Shown: in pieces, positions 1 to 8,178 of the stretch | How positions within the stretch are numbered: position 1 is the stretch's first letter | Layout of the letters: the number at the start of each line of letters is the position of its first letter | Assembly: GCA_030949405.1 (NCBI GenBank) | Contig: JAUZSN010000002.1 | Location: forward strand, 2,714,553-2,778,552 | Source of the DNA: Methylococcales bacterium | Lineage (GTDB): Bacteria > Pseudomonadota > Gammaproteobacteria > Methylococcales > Methylomonadaceae | Reading direction: 5' to 3' | DNA length: 64,000 nucleotides | The notes under the pieces: generated by a model | Database searches by the model: none | The model's input: the letters and a program-made list of their open reading frames with translations, nothing else | Told to the model about the DNA's origin: nothing | Position numbers and translations under genes: made by a program

Positions 1-372
1 CTCTAAAAAAAATGCTTTAGGTTTTTTTGCTTCTAATATTTCGACAATATTGAAAAATAAATTACCTCTCTCGGACTTATGTGTGTCATTAAATCCTCTT
101 TTATGACCTGCTTGACTAAAAGGTTGACAGGGAAAACCAGCACATAAAATATCAAAATCAGGTAGGTCTATAGGATTTATTTTTCTTATATCATCATTAA
201 ACATCCCCTCATTAAAGAGAGTGGGATTTGATTTTTTAAAGTTATGCTCATAGGTTTTTCTAGCAAAAGGATCTATTTCTGAAGAAAACACACATTCTCC
301 ACCTAGTGATTCCATAGCGATGTGAAAACCGCCAATGCCAGCAAATAAATCTATAAACTTAAAATCACTCAT
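1..372 (-). CDS. DNA (cytosine-5-)-methyltransferase, N-terminal part (cut by window edge)
   Basis: This is the 5' 124 codons of a C5-cytosine DNA methyltransferase; the rest lies left of the window. It starts with ATG at 372-370. Motif I is visible as DLFAGIGGF near residues 8-16 (AdoMet binding). The catalytic motif IV is GFPCQPFSQAG with its active-site cysteine. The fragment stops at the E of the expected ENV motif. It would methylate cytosine in host DNA, as a solitary enzyme or as the M part of an R-M system. It sits in its own integron cassette: the attC at 422-519 lies just upstream and the gene reads leftwards like its neighbours. Specificity cannot be read because the target-recognition region is missing. 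Confidence 0.9.
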   Translation of the reverse strand, partial: MSDFKFIDLFAGIGGFHIAMESLGGECVFSSEIDPFARKTYEHNFKKSNPTLFNEGMFNDDIRKINPIDLPDFDILCAGFPCQPFSQAGHKRGFNDTHKSERGNLFFNIVEILEAKKPKAFFLE

Positions 373-421
373 TATTTAATAATTACCTTTCATATATTAT
401 TGCTACCTCAATTACCTTTAC

Positions 422-519
422 ACATAACACCCAAATCACTTGACGTAAAAAGTGGCGGGGCTTTTGCGACAGCAAAAGGCGTGACGCTTTTTACGGTCAA
501 GTGGATTTGTTTGTTAGGT
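422..519 (-). other. attC: attC recombination site (between methyltransferase and NERD-helicase cassettes)
   Basis: This is a near-perfect imperfect palindrome of 98 bp. Its outer boxes are ACATAAC (422-428) and GTTAGGT (513-519), close to the RYYYAAC/GTTRRRY consensus. The inner arms (CCAAATCACTTGACGTAAAAAG facing its complement) would fold into a long hairpin, as the recombined strand of attC sites does. The NERD-helicase stop codon overlaps the inner box. The 9 bases at this box, TGACCTAAC, are the exact reverse complement of the start of the same cassette at 2398-2390, the signature of a cassette once closed into a circle. It is nearly identical to the site at 8081-8178. Confidence 0.88.
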
Positions 520-2372
520 CATTTTTCAACATATTCAGGCCATGTTTTTCCATAAGGAATTAACTCACTTGAACATGAAACAATAGTTAAATAACTTCCA
601 TCTAAATGTCTTTTTAGTCGAGTTAGACCTGTATATATTAGAGCCAATGATTTTTTATCCACTGATTGTCCAATAAAAATTACAATAGCTCTTGACTCCC
701 ATCCTTTAAAGCTATGAAGTGTAGTTGCTTTGATTCGTGAATCACCCATATAAAAACCCATTTTTTTTCTTCTTGATTCGCGAGTATCATTAGAAAATGT
801 ATGACATGAGTTAACTCCTTTAGAACCTAGTTCAGAGATTACCTCAAGACCTTTACTATTGGTATCAGATAAAAATGTTATGTCAGGTATAGAAACTAAA
901 TCTGACTCTGCATCTGTAGCTAATAAAAATAATTCTTCCCTACATACCTGAGCGACTAAATTAGACGAAGTGTGTACCCACTTTAAAGCACATGGAAACA
1001 TATTTAATTCACTTTGTTCCGATACAGGTAAATTTACAGTTTCCTTAAGTAAAAATAATTCTGCAAATTTTCTAGAGTACTCAAGGGCTAATAATGGTAA
1101 TCTATAGCTGATTTTTAGTTCCGCCCAGTCACCACGAAAACCAGCTCCATTCATTGCTTCATCTGTCCATGCACTTGCCTTATCATAAATATCTTGAGTT
1201 GCATCAGCAACAAGTAGCATTTCACCATCTGTTTTACATACTTTTCGTAAAAGCTCCCACCAACTGGGCATAAAGTCCTGCCCTTCATCCACTAAAACAG
1301 CGTCATATTTTTCTGTAATATTGGATGAGTCATTTAGTATTGATGAAACAAGGCTGGGTAACTCTAGACTAAGAACCTCATTTACATTTTCATTATTCGC
1401 CCAAATATTTTTATACTCTTCTTCAAAGTCATTTTCTTGGCATACCCTTTTACACCAAAAATGAAAATTAAGCCATGTAATATCTTTACGTGTTTTTCCC
1501 GCTGACTGAGGGCAACGAACTGAAATATCCATAAGATAATGAAGCAGGGTAATATTAAAAGTAACAACTAAAACCCTTTTACCCTCCCCAAGTAGCTCAG
1601 CTGCTCTTGCTGCTAAGATTAGTGATTTACCTGACCCAGCAGCTCCTTTAATTCTGCGGTAACCTGACTTTGTTCGTGACTTAACAAATGATATTTGTGT
1701 TTGATCAAGATCCAAAGGCTGCCTCTGAGTTATCGAGAAATCAGGTTCTATTAGCCAATTTCTCAAATCTTTAGCTAACTCATCATTCATAAATTTTGAA
1801 TATCGCCTAAAACCTTCTGGAAATACAGCATTTATATTTCCAGATTGAACAGAGTTTGCACCTGTTAATGGGTTATAGCTTGGATATTTCTCCATCCCTC
1901 TATAATTTAAACTTTTAGCAAATAATTGTTTTATAGATTCATCAGTAGCAAAAGGAAATATAACTCCAGCAGTTATAGCTGCAAACCCTGCCTTACCATC
2001 AATACGAGGACAATACAATTCATGGATTTCTTGCTTATACCTACATATTTTTTCTATAGGATTCTGGCTTTGCAATGAGAACTGCTTTCCATCCTTTTCA
2101 CCTATTAGTATTGGTGACTTTAAAGTGCGCTCTACAACGCTATACTTCATGGCTTGTAAATTCCAATCTTTTACTTCAAAAACAGCTATCCCAACTTGTG
2201 GATGTAAAAGTACAAAATCTGGACGTAAACCATTCAAATGAGGTTGAAGATAAATTTCCCATTCTATCGGTAGATGTTCATTAAAAAGATCAAATACAAT
2301 TCTTTCACCTTCAGTTAATGGTTGGCGTAATTTATCAAACTGATCTAATGGTGGAGAAATAAATCTAGACAA
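519..2372 (-). CDS. NERD nuclease-domain / superfamily 1 helicase protein (cassette gene)
   Basis: This 617-residue protein probably acts on DNA as a nuclease-helicase. Residues about 20-130 resemble a nuclease-related (NERD) domain, with the stretch RPDFVLLHPQVGIAVFEVKDW. A UvrD-like helicase core follows: Walker A KGAAGSGKS near residue 244, a Walker B-like DEGQDF near 357, and a C-terminal motif TTLHSFKGWESRA near 557. The start is TTG at 2372 with GGGAG seven bases upstream; no ATG fits better. The stop TGA overlaps the attC at 422-519 and the start lies about 20 bases after the attC core at 2392-2398, the usual tight packing of an integron cassette. NERD-helicases occur in phage-defence loci, so a defence role is likely but inferred. 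Confidence 0.85.
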   Translation of the reverse strand: MSRFISPPLDQFDKLRQPLTEGERIVFDLFNEHLPIEWEIYLQPHLNGLRPDFVLLHPQVGIAVFEVKDWNLQAMKYSVVERTLKSPILIGEKDGKQFSLQSQNPIEKICRYKQEIHELYCPRIDGKAGFAAITAGVIFPFATDESIKQLFAKSLNYRGMEKYPSYNPLTGANSVQSGNINAVFPEGFRRYSKFMNDELAKDLRNWLIEPDFSITQRQPLDLDQTQISFVKSRTKSGYRRIKGAAGSGKSLILAARAAELLGEGKRVLVVTFNITLLHYLMDISVRCPQSAGKTRKDITWLNFHFWCKRVCQENDFEEEYKNIWANNENVNEVLSLELPSLVSSILNDSSNITEKYDAVLVDEGQDFMPSWWELLRKVCKTDGEMLLVADATQDIYDKASAWTDEAMNGAGFRGDWAELKISYRLPLLALEYSRKFAELFLLKETVNLPVSEQSELNMFPCALKWVHTSSNLVAQVCREELFLLATDAESDLVSIPDITFLSDTNSKGLEVISELGSKGVNSCHTFSNDTRESRRKKMGFYMGDSRIKATTLHSFKGWESRAIVIFIGQSVDKKSLALIYTGLTRLKRHLDGSYLTIVSCSSELIPYGKTWPEYVEK

Positions 2373-2391
2373 TGGTATGCTCCCTGTTGTG

Positions 2392-2493
2392 ACCTAACGA
2401 CCAAATCACATGCCGTTTAAAGTGGCGGTTTTTTTTGCGGCTCTTTGCAAAAAAATGACGCTTTAAACGGTCAGGTGGATTTGATTGTTATGC
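2392..2493 (-). other. attC: attC recombination site (between NERD-helicase and R-M cassettes)
   Basis: A second 102-bp hairpin of attC type with outer boxes ACCTAAC (2392-2398) and GTTATGC (2487-2493). The arms (ACCAAATCACATGCCGTTTAAAG against CTTTAAACGGTCAGGTGGATTTG) differ in sequence from the other two sites but keep the same architecture. The left box matches the NERD-helicase cassette end in complement. The right box TGCATAAC (minus strand) is the exact complement of the R-M cassette start GTTATGCA at 8087-8080. Confidence 0.87.
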
Positions 2494-2539
2494 ATTATAT
2501 AGCACATAAACCTATAAAAATAATTTTCATTTTTATGTA

Positions 2540-2550
2540 GACAATAAGTC
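2540..2550 (+). promoter_or_regulatory. single C-box-like operator upstream of the methyltransferase
   Basis: GACAATAAGTC has the GAC-N5-GTC form of the two operator halves in front of the controller gene (8004-8029). It lies 24 bases before the methyltransferase ATG and just upstream of GATAAT (2561-2566), a possible -10 element. In C-controlled R-M systems the controller can also act on the M promoter. One half-site is weak evidence, so this stays tentative. Confidence 0.4.
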
Positions 2551-2858
2551 ACTTATGTGGGATAATTCAACCCATGAAATTTGCAGACTTTTTTTCAGGT
2601 ATCGGTGGTTTTAGGCTCGGTTTAGAGAGTATAGGCTGGCAATGCGTATTTTCAAATGATATAAATTTGGATTCAAATGCGATTTACCAGAGTAACTTTT
2701 CAACAGATGAATTTTCAAATAATTCAATTGTTGATATTAAAATTAACGATATACCAGACTTTGATGTTTTTTGTGGTGGCTTTCCATGCCAACCTTTTTC
2801 TATTGCTGGAAAAAGAGAAGGGAAAGCTGATGATAGAGGCAATCTTTTTGAACATAAT

Positions 2859-3977
2859 AGACTTGTTCTTTAAGAAGAAGTTAATATATCATGTTAAAAT
2901 TCCATAGGATAGCCGCTAAAAAAGAAAATAAATCTTTTACACCTTCTTTTTTATTTCTAAACTTGTCAACTAGGCATCTATATCTTTTCATTCCACCGAT
3001 TACATGCTCAACAATGACTCTTTCACGACTCATCTCTTTGTTTTCTTTTTTTTGATTTTCAGTTAATGTTGGGTTTGGATTATGCTTAGATTTATTTGGT
3101 TTTTTATGAGGAATATTTACCGAATTAGTTTTATATTCATTATTAAACCCCAAATAACCTAAATCAATAAATATATTAAAATTACTAAACCAATTTAATT
3201 CTGGATTAAATTCTTTTTTAAACATTCCATAATCATGATTTTTACCTGGAAAACTAACCCCAATATATAAAATTAAATGACCTAAAGAAGCTATAGTGGT
3301 ATTTTTAATTGTATGCTGTTTTTTTTACCACTGTAAAATTAATTTTGTTCTTCATAGTCACTAGGGCGTTGTACAGCACGCTCTGTAGCATCTATTATCA
3401 ATGTTTGAACTCCGCCAAAAGCCTGCTGCATTTCTTCAGGGGTTGAAAAACTTGTTGCAGGTAAAACATTAAATATATCTAACGTCTTTATTAAAATTGG
3501 AAATAATTTGTATACATGAGTATGGGCGCATGATTTATTCATATTAAAAGAAAACCCTAAGTGATCGAAAGTAGAATAACACTTCATATAATTTAATATA
3601 AATAATAATTTGTCTGCGGGTGTTTTTAATGTGCTATCTAAACCACTACCGTATTTTCTTTCTTTATTTTCATGTTTTTCTTTTTGATCTTCAATAAGGG
3701 TCTTTTCAAATAGAGATAATAGTAAAATAAAATGTTCTGTTTTTAATCCTGTTAAAGCTCTTAACTGTCTATCATCATAAATTCTTGGTAAAATTTCTTT
3801 TATTTTCATGTTATACTTTGATTTTTATTTTTTATAGAAATTTATTATAAAGCTTATTTATTATTTTTAATAATTTAATTTAAAGTTTATTTATTAGGCT
3901 GTATCAACTGATTGTGAGTGTTATCAAGTATATATAAGCAATTGATTTTAATATATTTTATTTAGAAGAACAAGTCT
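2859..3977 (-). mobile_element. IS5-like insertion sequence, copy 1
   Basis: A 1119-bp element ends in perfect 12-bp inverted repeats, AGACTTGTTCTT on the left and its complement on the right. It interrupts the m5C methyltransferase gene. Two further copies (5294-6412 and 6495-7613) have the same length and almost the same sequence. It encodes a DDE transposase on the minus strand in two frames. Reconstruction of the target gene suggests a TA duplication at this copy. Short AT-rich duplications and the two-frame layout suit the IS427-type branch of IS5, but the exact group is an inference. Confidence 0.92.
2881..3809 (-). pseudogene. IS5-like transposase, copy 1 (two frames, nonsense mutation)
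   Basis: The N-terminal part (3339-3809) has a helix-turn-helix-like region and the first catalytic Asp in LIIDATERAVQRP. The C-terminal part (from about 3330 to 2881) has the second Asp in FIDLGYLG and the Glu in VEHVIGGMKRYRCL. The frames meet at a run of eight A (coding strand), so a -1 slip there would join them as SGKKKQHTIKN. This copy has TAA at 3339-3341, before the slip site, where copy 2 has GAA. The stop would block the fusion, so this copy is probably inactive. Confidence 0.82.
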
Positions 3978-5293
3978 ATTATACGAATTTGCTCACACAA
4001 AAAACCTAAAATAATTTTCTTAGAAAATGTTAAAAACTTGTATTCAATGGATAAAGGGAGAATTTTCAAAGAGTATATTAAAGAGCTTGAAGATATTGGC
4101 TATCAACCATTTTATGAGGTTATTGATAGTGCTAAGTTTAATATACCTCAATCCAGAAGCAGATTATTTATTGTTGCTTTTAGATCGGATTTAAATATTT
4201 CTAGCTTTTCTTTTCCCCAAGGTAGCAACAATAGAGTCCCTATAAGTAATATTATTAATAAGAATGACTGCTCTATTCCTTTAGGAAAACGATGGAAATA
4301 TTATGTTGATTACTATTCAGGAAAACTAACAGAAGAAGATTTACCCTTTACCATACCTAAAACAAGGAAAAAACTTGAAAGAGCTGATAAAGATATAGAT
4401 TTAAACGACTGTATTTATCAACTCCGCTCAAGTGGAGTAAGAGCCTTATCTATAAATAAACCATTGCCAACTCTAGCGGTTAGTATTAGTGGTGGTGGCG
4501 CAATGATTCCAATATATAGCAAAGAAAAAAGGCATTTAAGTGTTCTCGAAATGCAAAGAATAATGGGATTTCCTGATGCTTTTAACTTCCCTGTATCACG
4601 AACACCTTCCATTAAAGGGCTTGCTAATGCGGTATGCCCCCCCGTAATATCCGCTATAGGAAAAGAAATTATAGCTACCGCTTAATACGGTCTTTTATAT
4701 CTTCTTTTGTCGGTGAAATTATATTACTTTTTTCTATATATCCTAGAGCGCATGACATGCAGCTCTCTGAATTTAAATCACATATATTACATATTTGCCA
4801 TTTACATTTATTACAATAAAAACAGAGTGCCTGATAGTTTTTTTGCTCACTATCCCCGCCTTTTTCTACAGGAACTCTATGATCCCATACGAGCCTAACT
4901 CTATCCTTAGCAAATACATTATGAGGAATATCTTTTGCTGACTTTATTTTTGAGCCACAAAAATTACATAACCCTTTTTGGGTTTTCAATATTTCCCTTT
5001 GTGTGACTTTATTAGGTTGTTTTCTTTTTGCCTTTTTAGTGGCGTTAAAAAGTTTTTCATGATCTTCAAAATCTAAAACATACTTTTGACCTCCCAATCT
5101 TTTTTCACCGACTGGATTTTTAATAAAAACAAAACCTTCTTCATTCCAAAGCTCGCTAAATGGTTTGTTTGCATCTGAATATGAATCAAGTATCAGATTA
5201 TCTGGAATTCGACTATCTAACTCAATTTTTAATTTTTTAAGGTTATCAGTTGTATTTGTTAAGTCACTTTCACAGCCTTCTCCATGCTTTATT

Positions 5294-6412
5294 AGACTTG
5301 TTCTTTAAGAAGAAGTTAATATATCATGTTAAAATTCCATAGGATAGCCGCTAAAAAAGAAAATAAATCTTTTACACCTTCTTTTTTATTTCTAAACTTG
5401 TCAACTAGACATCTATATCTTTTCATTCCACCGATTACATGCTCAACAATGACTCTTTCACGACTCATCTCTTTGTTTTCTTTTTTTTGTTTTTCAGTTA
5501 ATGTTGGGTTTGGATTATGCTTAGATTTATTTGGTTTTTTATGAGGAATATTTACCGAATTAGTTTTATATTCATTATTAAACCCCAAATAACCTAAATC
5601 AATAAATATATTAAAATTACTAAACCAATTTAATTCTGGATTAAATTCTTTTTTAAACATTCCATAATCATGATTTTTACCTGGAAAACTAACCCCAATA
5701 TATAAAATTAAATGACCTAAAGAAGCTATAGTGGTATTTTTAATTGTATGCTGTTTTTTTTACCACTGTAAAATTCATTTTGTTCTTCATAGTCACTAGG
5801 GCGTTGTACAGCACGCTCTGTAGTATCTATTATCAATGTTTGAACTCCGCCAAAAGCCTGCTGCATTTCTTCAGGGGTTGAAAAACTTGTTGCAGGTAAA
5901 ACATTAAATATATCTAACGTCTTTATTAAAATTGGAAATAATTTGTATACATGAGTATGAGCGCATGATTTATTCATATTAAAAGAAAACCCTAAGTGAT
6001 CGAAAGTAGAATAGCACTTCATATAATTTAATATAAATAATAATTTGTCTGCGGGTGTTTTTAATGTGCTATCTAAACCACTACCGTATTTTCTTTCTTT
6101 ATTTTCATGTTTTTATTTTTGATCTTCAATAAGGGTCTTTTCAAATAGAGATAATAGTAAAATAAAATGTTCTGTTTTTAATCCTGTTAAAGCTCTTAAC
6201 TGTCTATCATCATAAATTCTTGGTAAAATTTCTTTTATTTTCATGTTATACTTTGATTTTTATTTTTTATAGAAATTTATTATAAAGCTTATTTATTATT
6301 TTTAATAATTTAATTTAAAGTTTATTTATTAGGCTGTATCAACTGATTGTGAGTGTTATCAAGTATATATAAGCAATTGATTTTAATATATTTTATTTAG
6401 AAGAACAAGTCT
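5294..6412 (-). mobile_element. IS5-like insertion sequence, copy 2
   Basis: Same 1119-bp element as 2859-3977, with identical 12-bp terminal repeats, inserted in the endonuclease gene. Reconstruction of the reading frame (PYIKHGEG) fits a 2-bp AT duplication if the flanking TA is counted as part of the element. It stands only 82 bases from copy 3 in the same orientation, so the pair could act as a composite unit or recombine. Confidence 0.92.
5316..6244 (-). pseudogene. IS5-like transposase, copy 2 (early stop)
   Basis: Compared with copies 1 and 3 this copy keeps GAA where they have a stop, so the frame runs on through FYSGKKN at the A8 slip site. A -1 shift at that site would extend it into the C-terminal frame as in the others. 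However, a G-to-T change creates TAA in the DQK-EKHEN stretch (complement of about 6115-6117), cutting the N-terminal part. The intact C-terminal frame is 5316-5660 and beyond. The product is probably not made in full. Confidence 0.8.
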
Positions 6413-6494
6413 AATATAAGGAATTCCATTTACGCAAAATTTTGTATTTACAAAGAAAGCGTTAACAATTGCCGTAATATGCCCATGACTTAAT

Positions 6495-7613
6495 AGACTT
6501 GTTCTTTAAGAAGAAGTTAATATATCATGTTAAAATTCCATAGGATAGCCGCTAAAAAAGAAAATAAATCTTTTACACCTTCTTTTTTATTTCTAAACTT
6601 GTCAACTAGGCATCTATATCTTTTCATTCCACCGATTACATGCTCAACAATGACTCTTTCACGACTCATCTCTTTGTTTTCTTTTTTTTGATTTTCTGTT
6701 AATGTTGGGTTTGGATTATGCTTAGATTTATTTGGTTTTTTATGAGGAATATTTACCGAATTAGTTTTATATTCATTATTAAACCCCAAATAACCTAAAT
6801 CAATAAATATATTAAAATTACTAAACCAATTTAATTCTGGATTAAATTCTTTTTTAAACATTCCATAATCATGATTTTTACACGGAAAACTAACCCCAAT
6901 ATATAAAATTAAATGACCTAAAGAAGCTATAGTGGTATTTTTAATTGTATGCTGTTTTTTTACCACTGTAAAATTAATTTTGTTCTTCATAGTCACTAGG
7001 GCGTTGTACAGCACGCTCTGTAGCATCTATTATCAATGTTTGAACTCCGCCAAAAGCCTGCTGCATTTCTTCAGGGGTTGAAAAACTTGTTGCAGGTAAA
7101 ACATTAAATATATCTAACGTCTTTATTAAAATTGGAAATAATTTGTATACATGAGTATGGGCGCATGATTTATTCATATTAAAAGAAAACCCCTAAGTGA
7201 TCGAAAGTAGAATAGCACTTCATATAATTTAATATAAATAATAATTTGTCTGCGGGTGTTTTTAATGTGCTATCTAAACCACTACCGTATTTTCTTTCTT
7301 TATTTTCATGTTTTTCTTTTTGATCTTCAATAAGGGTCTTTTCAAATAGAGATAATAGTAAAATAAAATGTTCTGTTTTTAATCCTGTTAAAGCTCTTAA
7401 CTGTCTATCATCATAAATTCTTGGTAAAATTTCTTTTATTTTCATGTTATACTTTGATTTTTATTTTTTATAGAAATTTATTATAAAGCTTATTTATTAT
7501 TTTTAATAATTTAATTTAAAGTTTATTTATTAGGCTGTATCAACTGATTGTGAATGTTATCAAGTATATATAAGCAATTGATTTTAATATATTTTATTTA
7601 GAAGAACAAGTCT
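6495..7613 (-). mobile_element. IS5-like insertion sequence, copy 3
   Basis: Third copy, again 1119 bp with the same 12-bp inverted ends, inserted in the 5' third of the endonuclease gene. Flanks read TTAA on both sides if the outer TA pair is counted as element, or TA if not; both restore the frame. One C insertion and one A deletion relative to the other copies cancel in length. Confidence 0.92.
6517..7445 (-). pseudogene. IS5-like transposase, copy 3 (frameshifted)
   Basis: The N-terminal frame starts at 7445 but breaks after FDHLG because of an extra base in a C run at about 7190-7193. The second frame restarts at NMNKSCAHTHVYKL and again meets a TAA after EEQN. The slip run is A7 here instead of A8. 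The C-terminal frame with FIDLGYLG and VEHVIGGMKRY is intact to 6517. This copy is inactive by at least two lesions. Confidence 0.82.
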
Positions 7614-7749
7614 ATTAAAGTAAGCAGAGCTGGGATAGTTCTCCGTTTATGCATTTTAATAATTCTATTGTCATTAAAGACAATCTCGTAACACCCCTCA
7701 ATCTTATTTTTTTGAATAATTTTGATATTTTTTATATATAACCTTGTCA

Positions 7750-7980
7750 TTATCCTTCAACGCCCTCTAATAAACAGCTAGTTGTTATTTTTAGAGCATT
7801 TGAAAGCTTTACAAGATTAATTAAAGAAGGGTTGCGTTTTCCAGTTTCAAGCATACTTATATAAGTTCTATCCAACTCGCAAATTTCCGCAAGTTTTGCT
7901 TGTGAAACACCGAAATTTTCCCGTTTTACCTTTAGGTTCTTAGCAAAGGAATTTAATATAAACACTCTGTCATTTTTCAT
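7750..7980 (-). CDS. R-M controller (C) protein, XRE-type helix-turn-helix
   Basis: This 76-residue protein is almost entirely one XRE-type helix-turn-helix: GVSQAKLAEICELDRTYISMLETGKRNPSLINLVKLSNAL. The size and fold match the controller proteins of type II R-M systems, which bind their own promoter as dimers and time endonuclease expression after entry into a new host. The start is ATG at 7980; a longer reading to 8031 would run through the operator and is unlikely. The stop TAA overlaps the endonuclease ATG as TAATG, so C and R are translationally coupled. A double C-box lies 24 bases upstream (8004-8029). The gene itself appears intact although both partner genes are disrupted. Confidence 0.87.
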   Translation of the reverse strand: MKNDRVFILNSFAKNLKVKRENFGVSQAKLAEICELDRTYISMLETGKRNPSLINLVKLSNALKITTSCLLEGVEG

Positions 7981-8003
7981 GGTAGCTATCATCTTAGGAT
8001 GTA

Positions 8004-8029
8004 GACTAAGAGTCAACGGACAATATGTC
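8004..8029 (-). promoter_or_regulatory. Double C-box operator of the R-M controller
   Basis: Two 11-bp palindromic boxes, GACTAAGAGTC (8004-8014) and GACAATATGTC (8019-8029), are separated by AACG. The GAC-N5-GTC pair with a CGTT spacer on the minus strand matches the layout of C-protein operators known from type II R-M systems. TATAAT on the minus strand (8037-8032) abuts the operator. The expected effect is autoregulation of the C-R operon. Confidence 0.78.
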
Positions 8030-8080
8030 ACATTATATAAATACCTAGTTTTTAGAAAGTTTTACAGAACGTGTTTTTTT

Positions 8081-8178
8081 GCATAACGCCCAAATCACTT
8101 GACGTAAAAAGGGGCGGGGCTTTTGCGACAGCAAAAGGCGTGACGCTTTTTACGGTCAAGTGGATTTGATTGTTAGCT
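8081..8178 (-). other. attC: attC recombination site (between R-M and PLD-nuclease cassettes)
   Basis: A 98-bp attC hairpin with boxes GCATAAC (8081-8087) and GTTAGCT (8172-8178). The body is almost identical to 422-519, differing by only a few bases, as in the homogeneous attC families of sedentary chromosomal integrons. The nuclease stop codon (8173-8175) is embedded in the right box. The left box begins the R-M cassette. Confidence 0.88.

Larger units (their letters stand above)
2574..4685 (+). pseudogene. Type II R-M DNA (cytosine-5-)-methyltransferase, split by an IS
   Basis: This would be the modification enzyme of the cassette's R-M system, an m5C methyltransferase of about 330 residues. 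The left part (2574-2858) has motif I (FFSGIGGFRLG) and catalytic motif IV (GGFPCQPFSIAGKREG). The right part (about 3979-4685) resumes with KKPKIIFLENVKNL (ENV motif), a QSRSRLFIVAF motif, and ends with GLANAVCPPV (motif X). An IS5-like element sits between them, just after RGNLFEH. Removing it with a 2-bp TA duplication restores the frame as FEHIIRICSHKKPK, which fits the family. The 3' end overlaps the convergent endonuclease gene by 11 bases. Unless the element excises precisely, the gene is inactive. Confidence 0.88.
4675..7750 (-). pseudogene. HNH-type restriction endonuclease of the R-M cassette, split by two IS copies
   Basis: Three pieces on the minus strand join into a protein of about 275 residues. 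The N-terminal piece is 7750-7614 (MTRLYIKNIKIIQ onward), the middle piece 6493-6414 (LSHGHITAIVNAFF), and the C-terminal piece 5292-4675. The last holds an HNH nuclease: CNFCG, then VWDHRVPVEKGG, NYQAL and CFYCNKCKWQIC, with paired cysteines for a structural metal. Two IS5-like copies separate the pieces, and removing them with short AT duplications restores one frame. The start overlaps the C gene stop as TAATG with AAGGA upstream, so C and R form an operon. With a convergent m5C methyltransferase this should be the cognate restriction enzyme, now inactive. Cutting specificity is unknown. Confidence 0.82.

Noticed and set aside
4675-5097. Stand-alone HNH homing endonuclease
   Set aside because: The reading frame continues through two IS insertions to a start coupled with the controller gene, so it fits a restriction endonuclease.
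7981-8031. Longer controller protein starting at 8031
   Set aside because: The extra 17 codons would be translated from the C-box operator; controller proteins normally start near MKNDRVF here.
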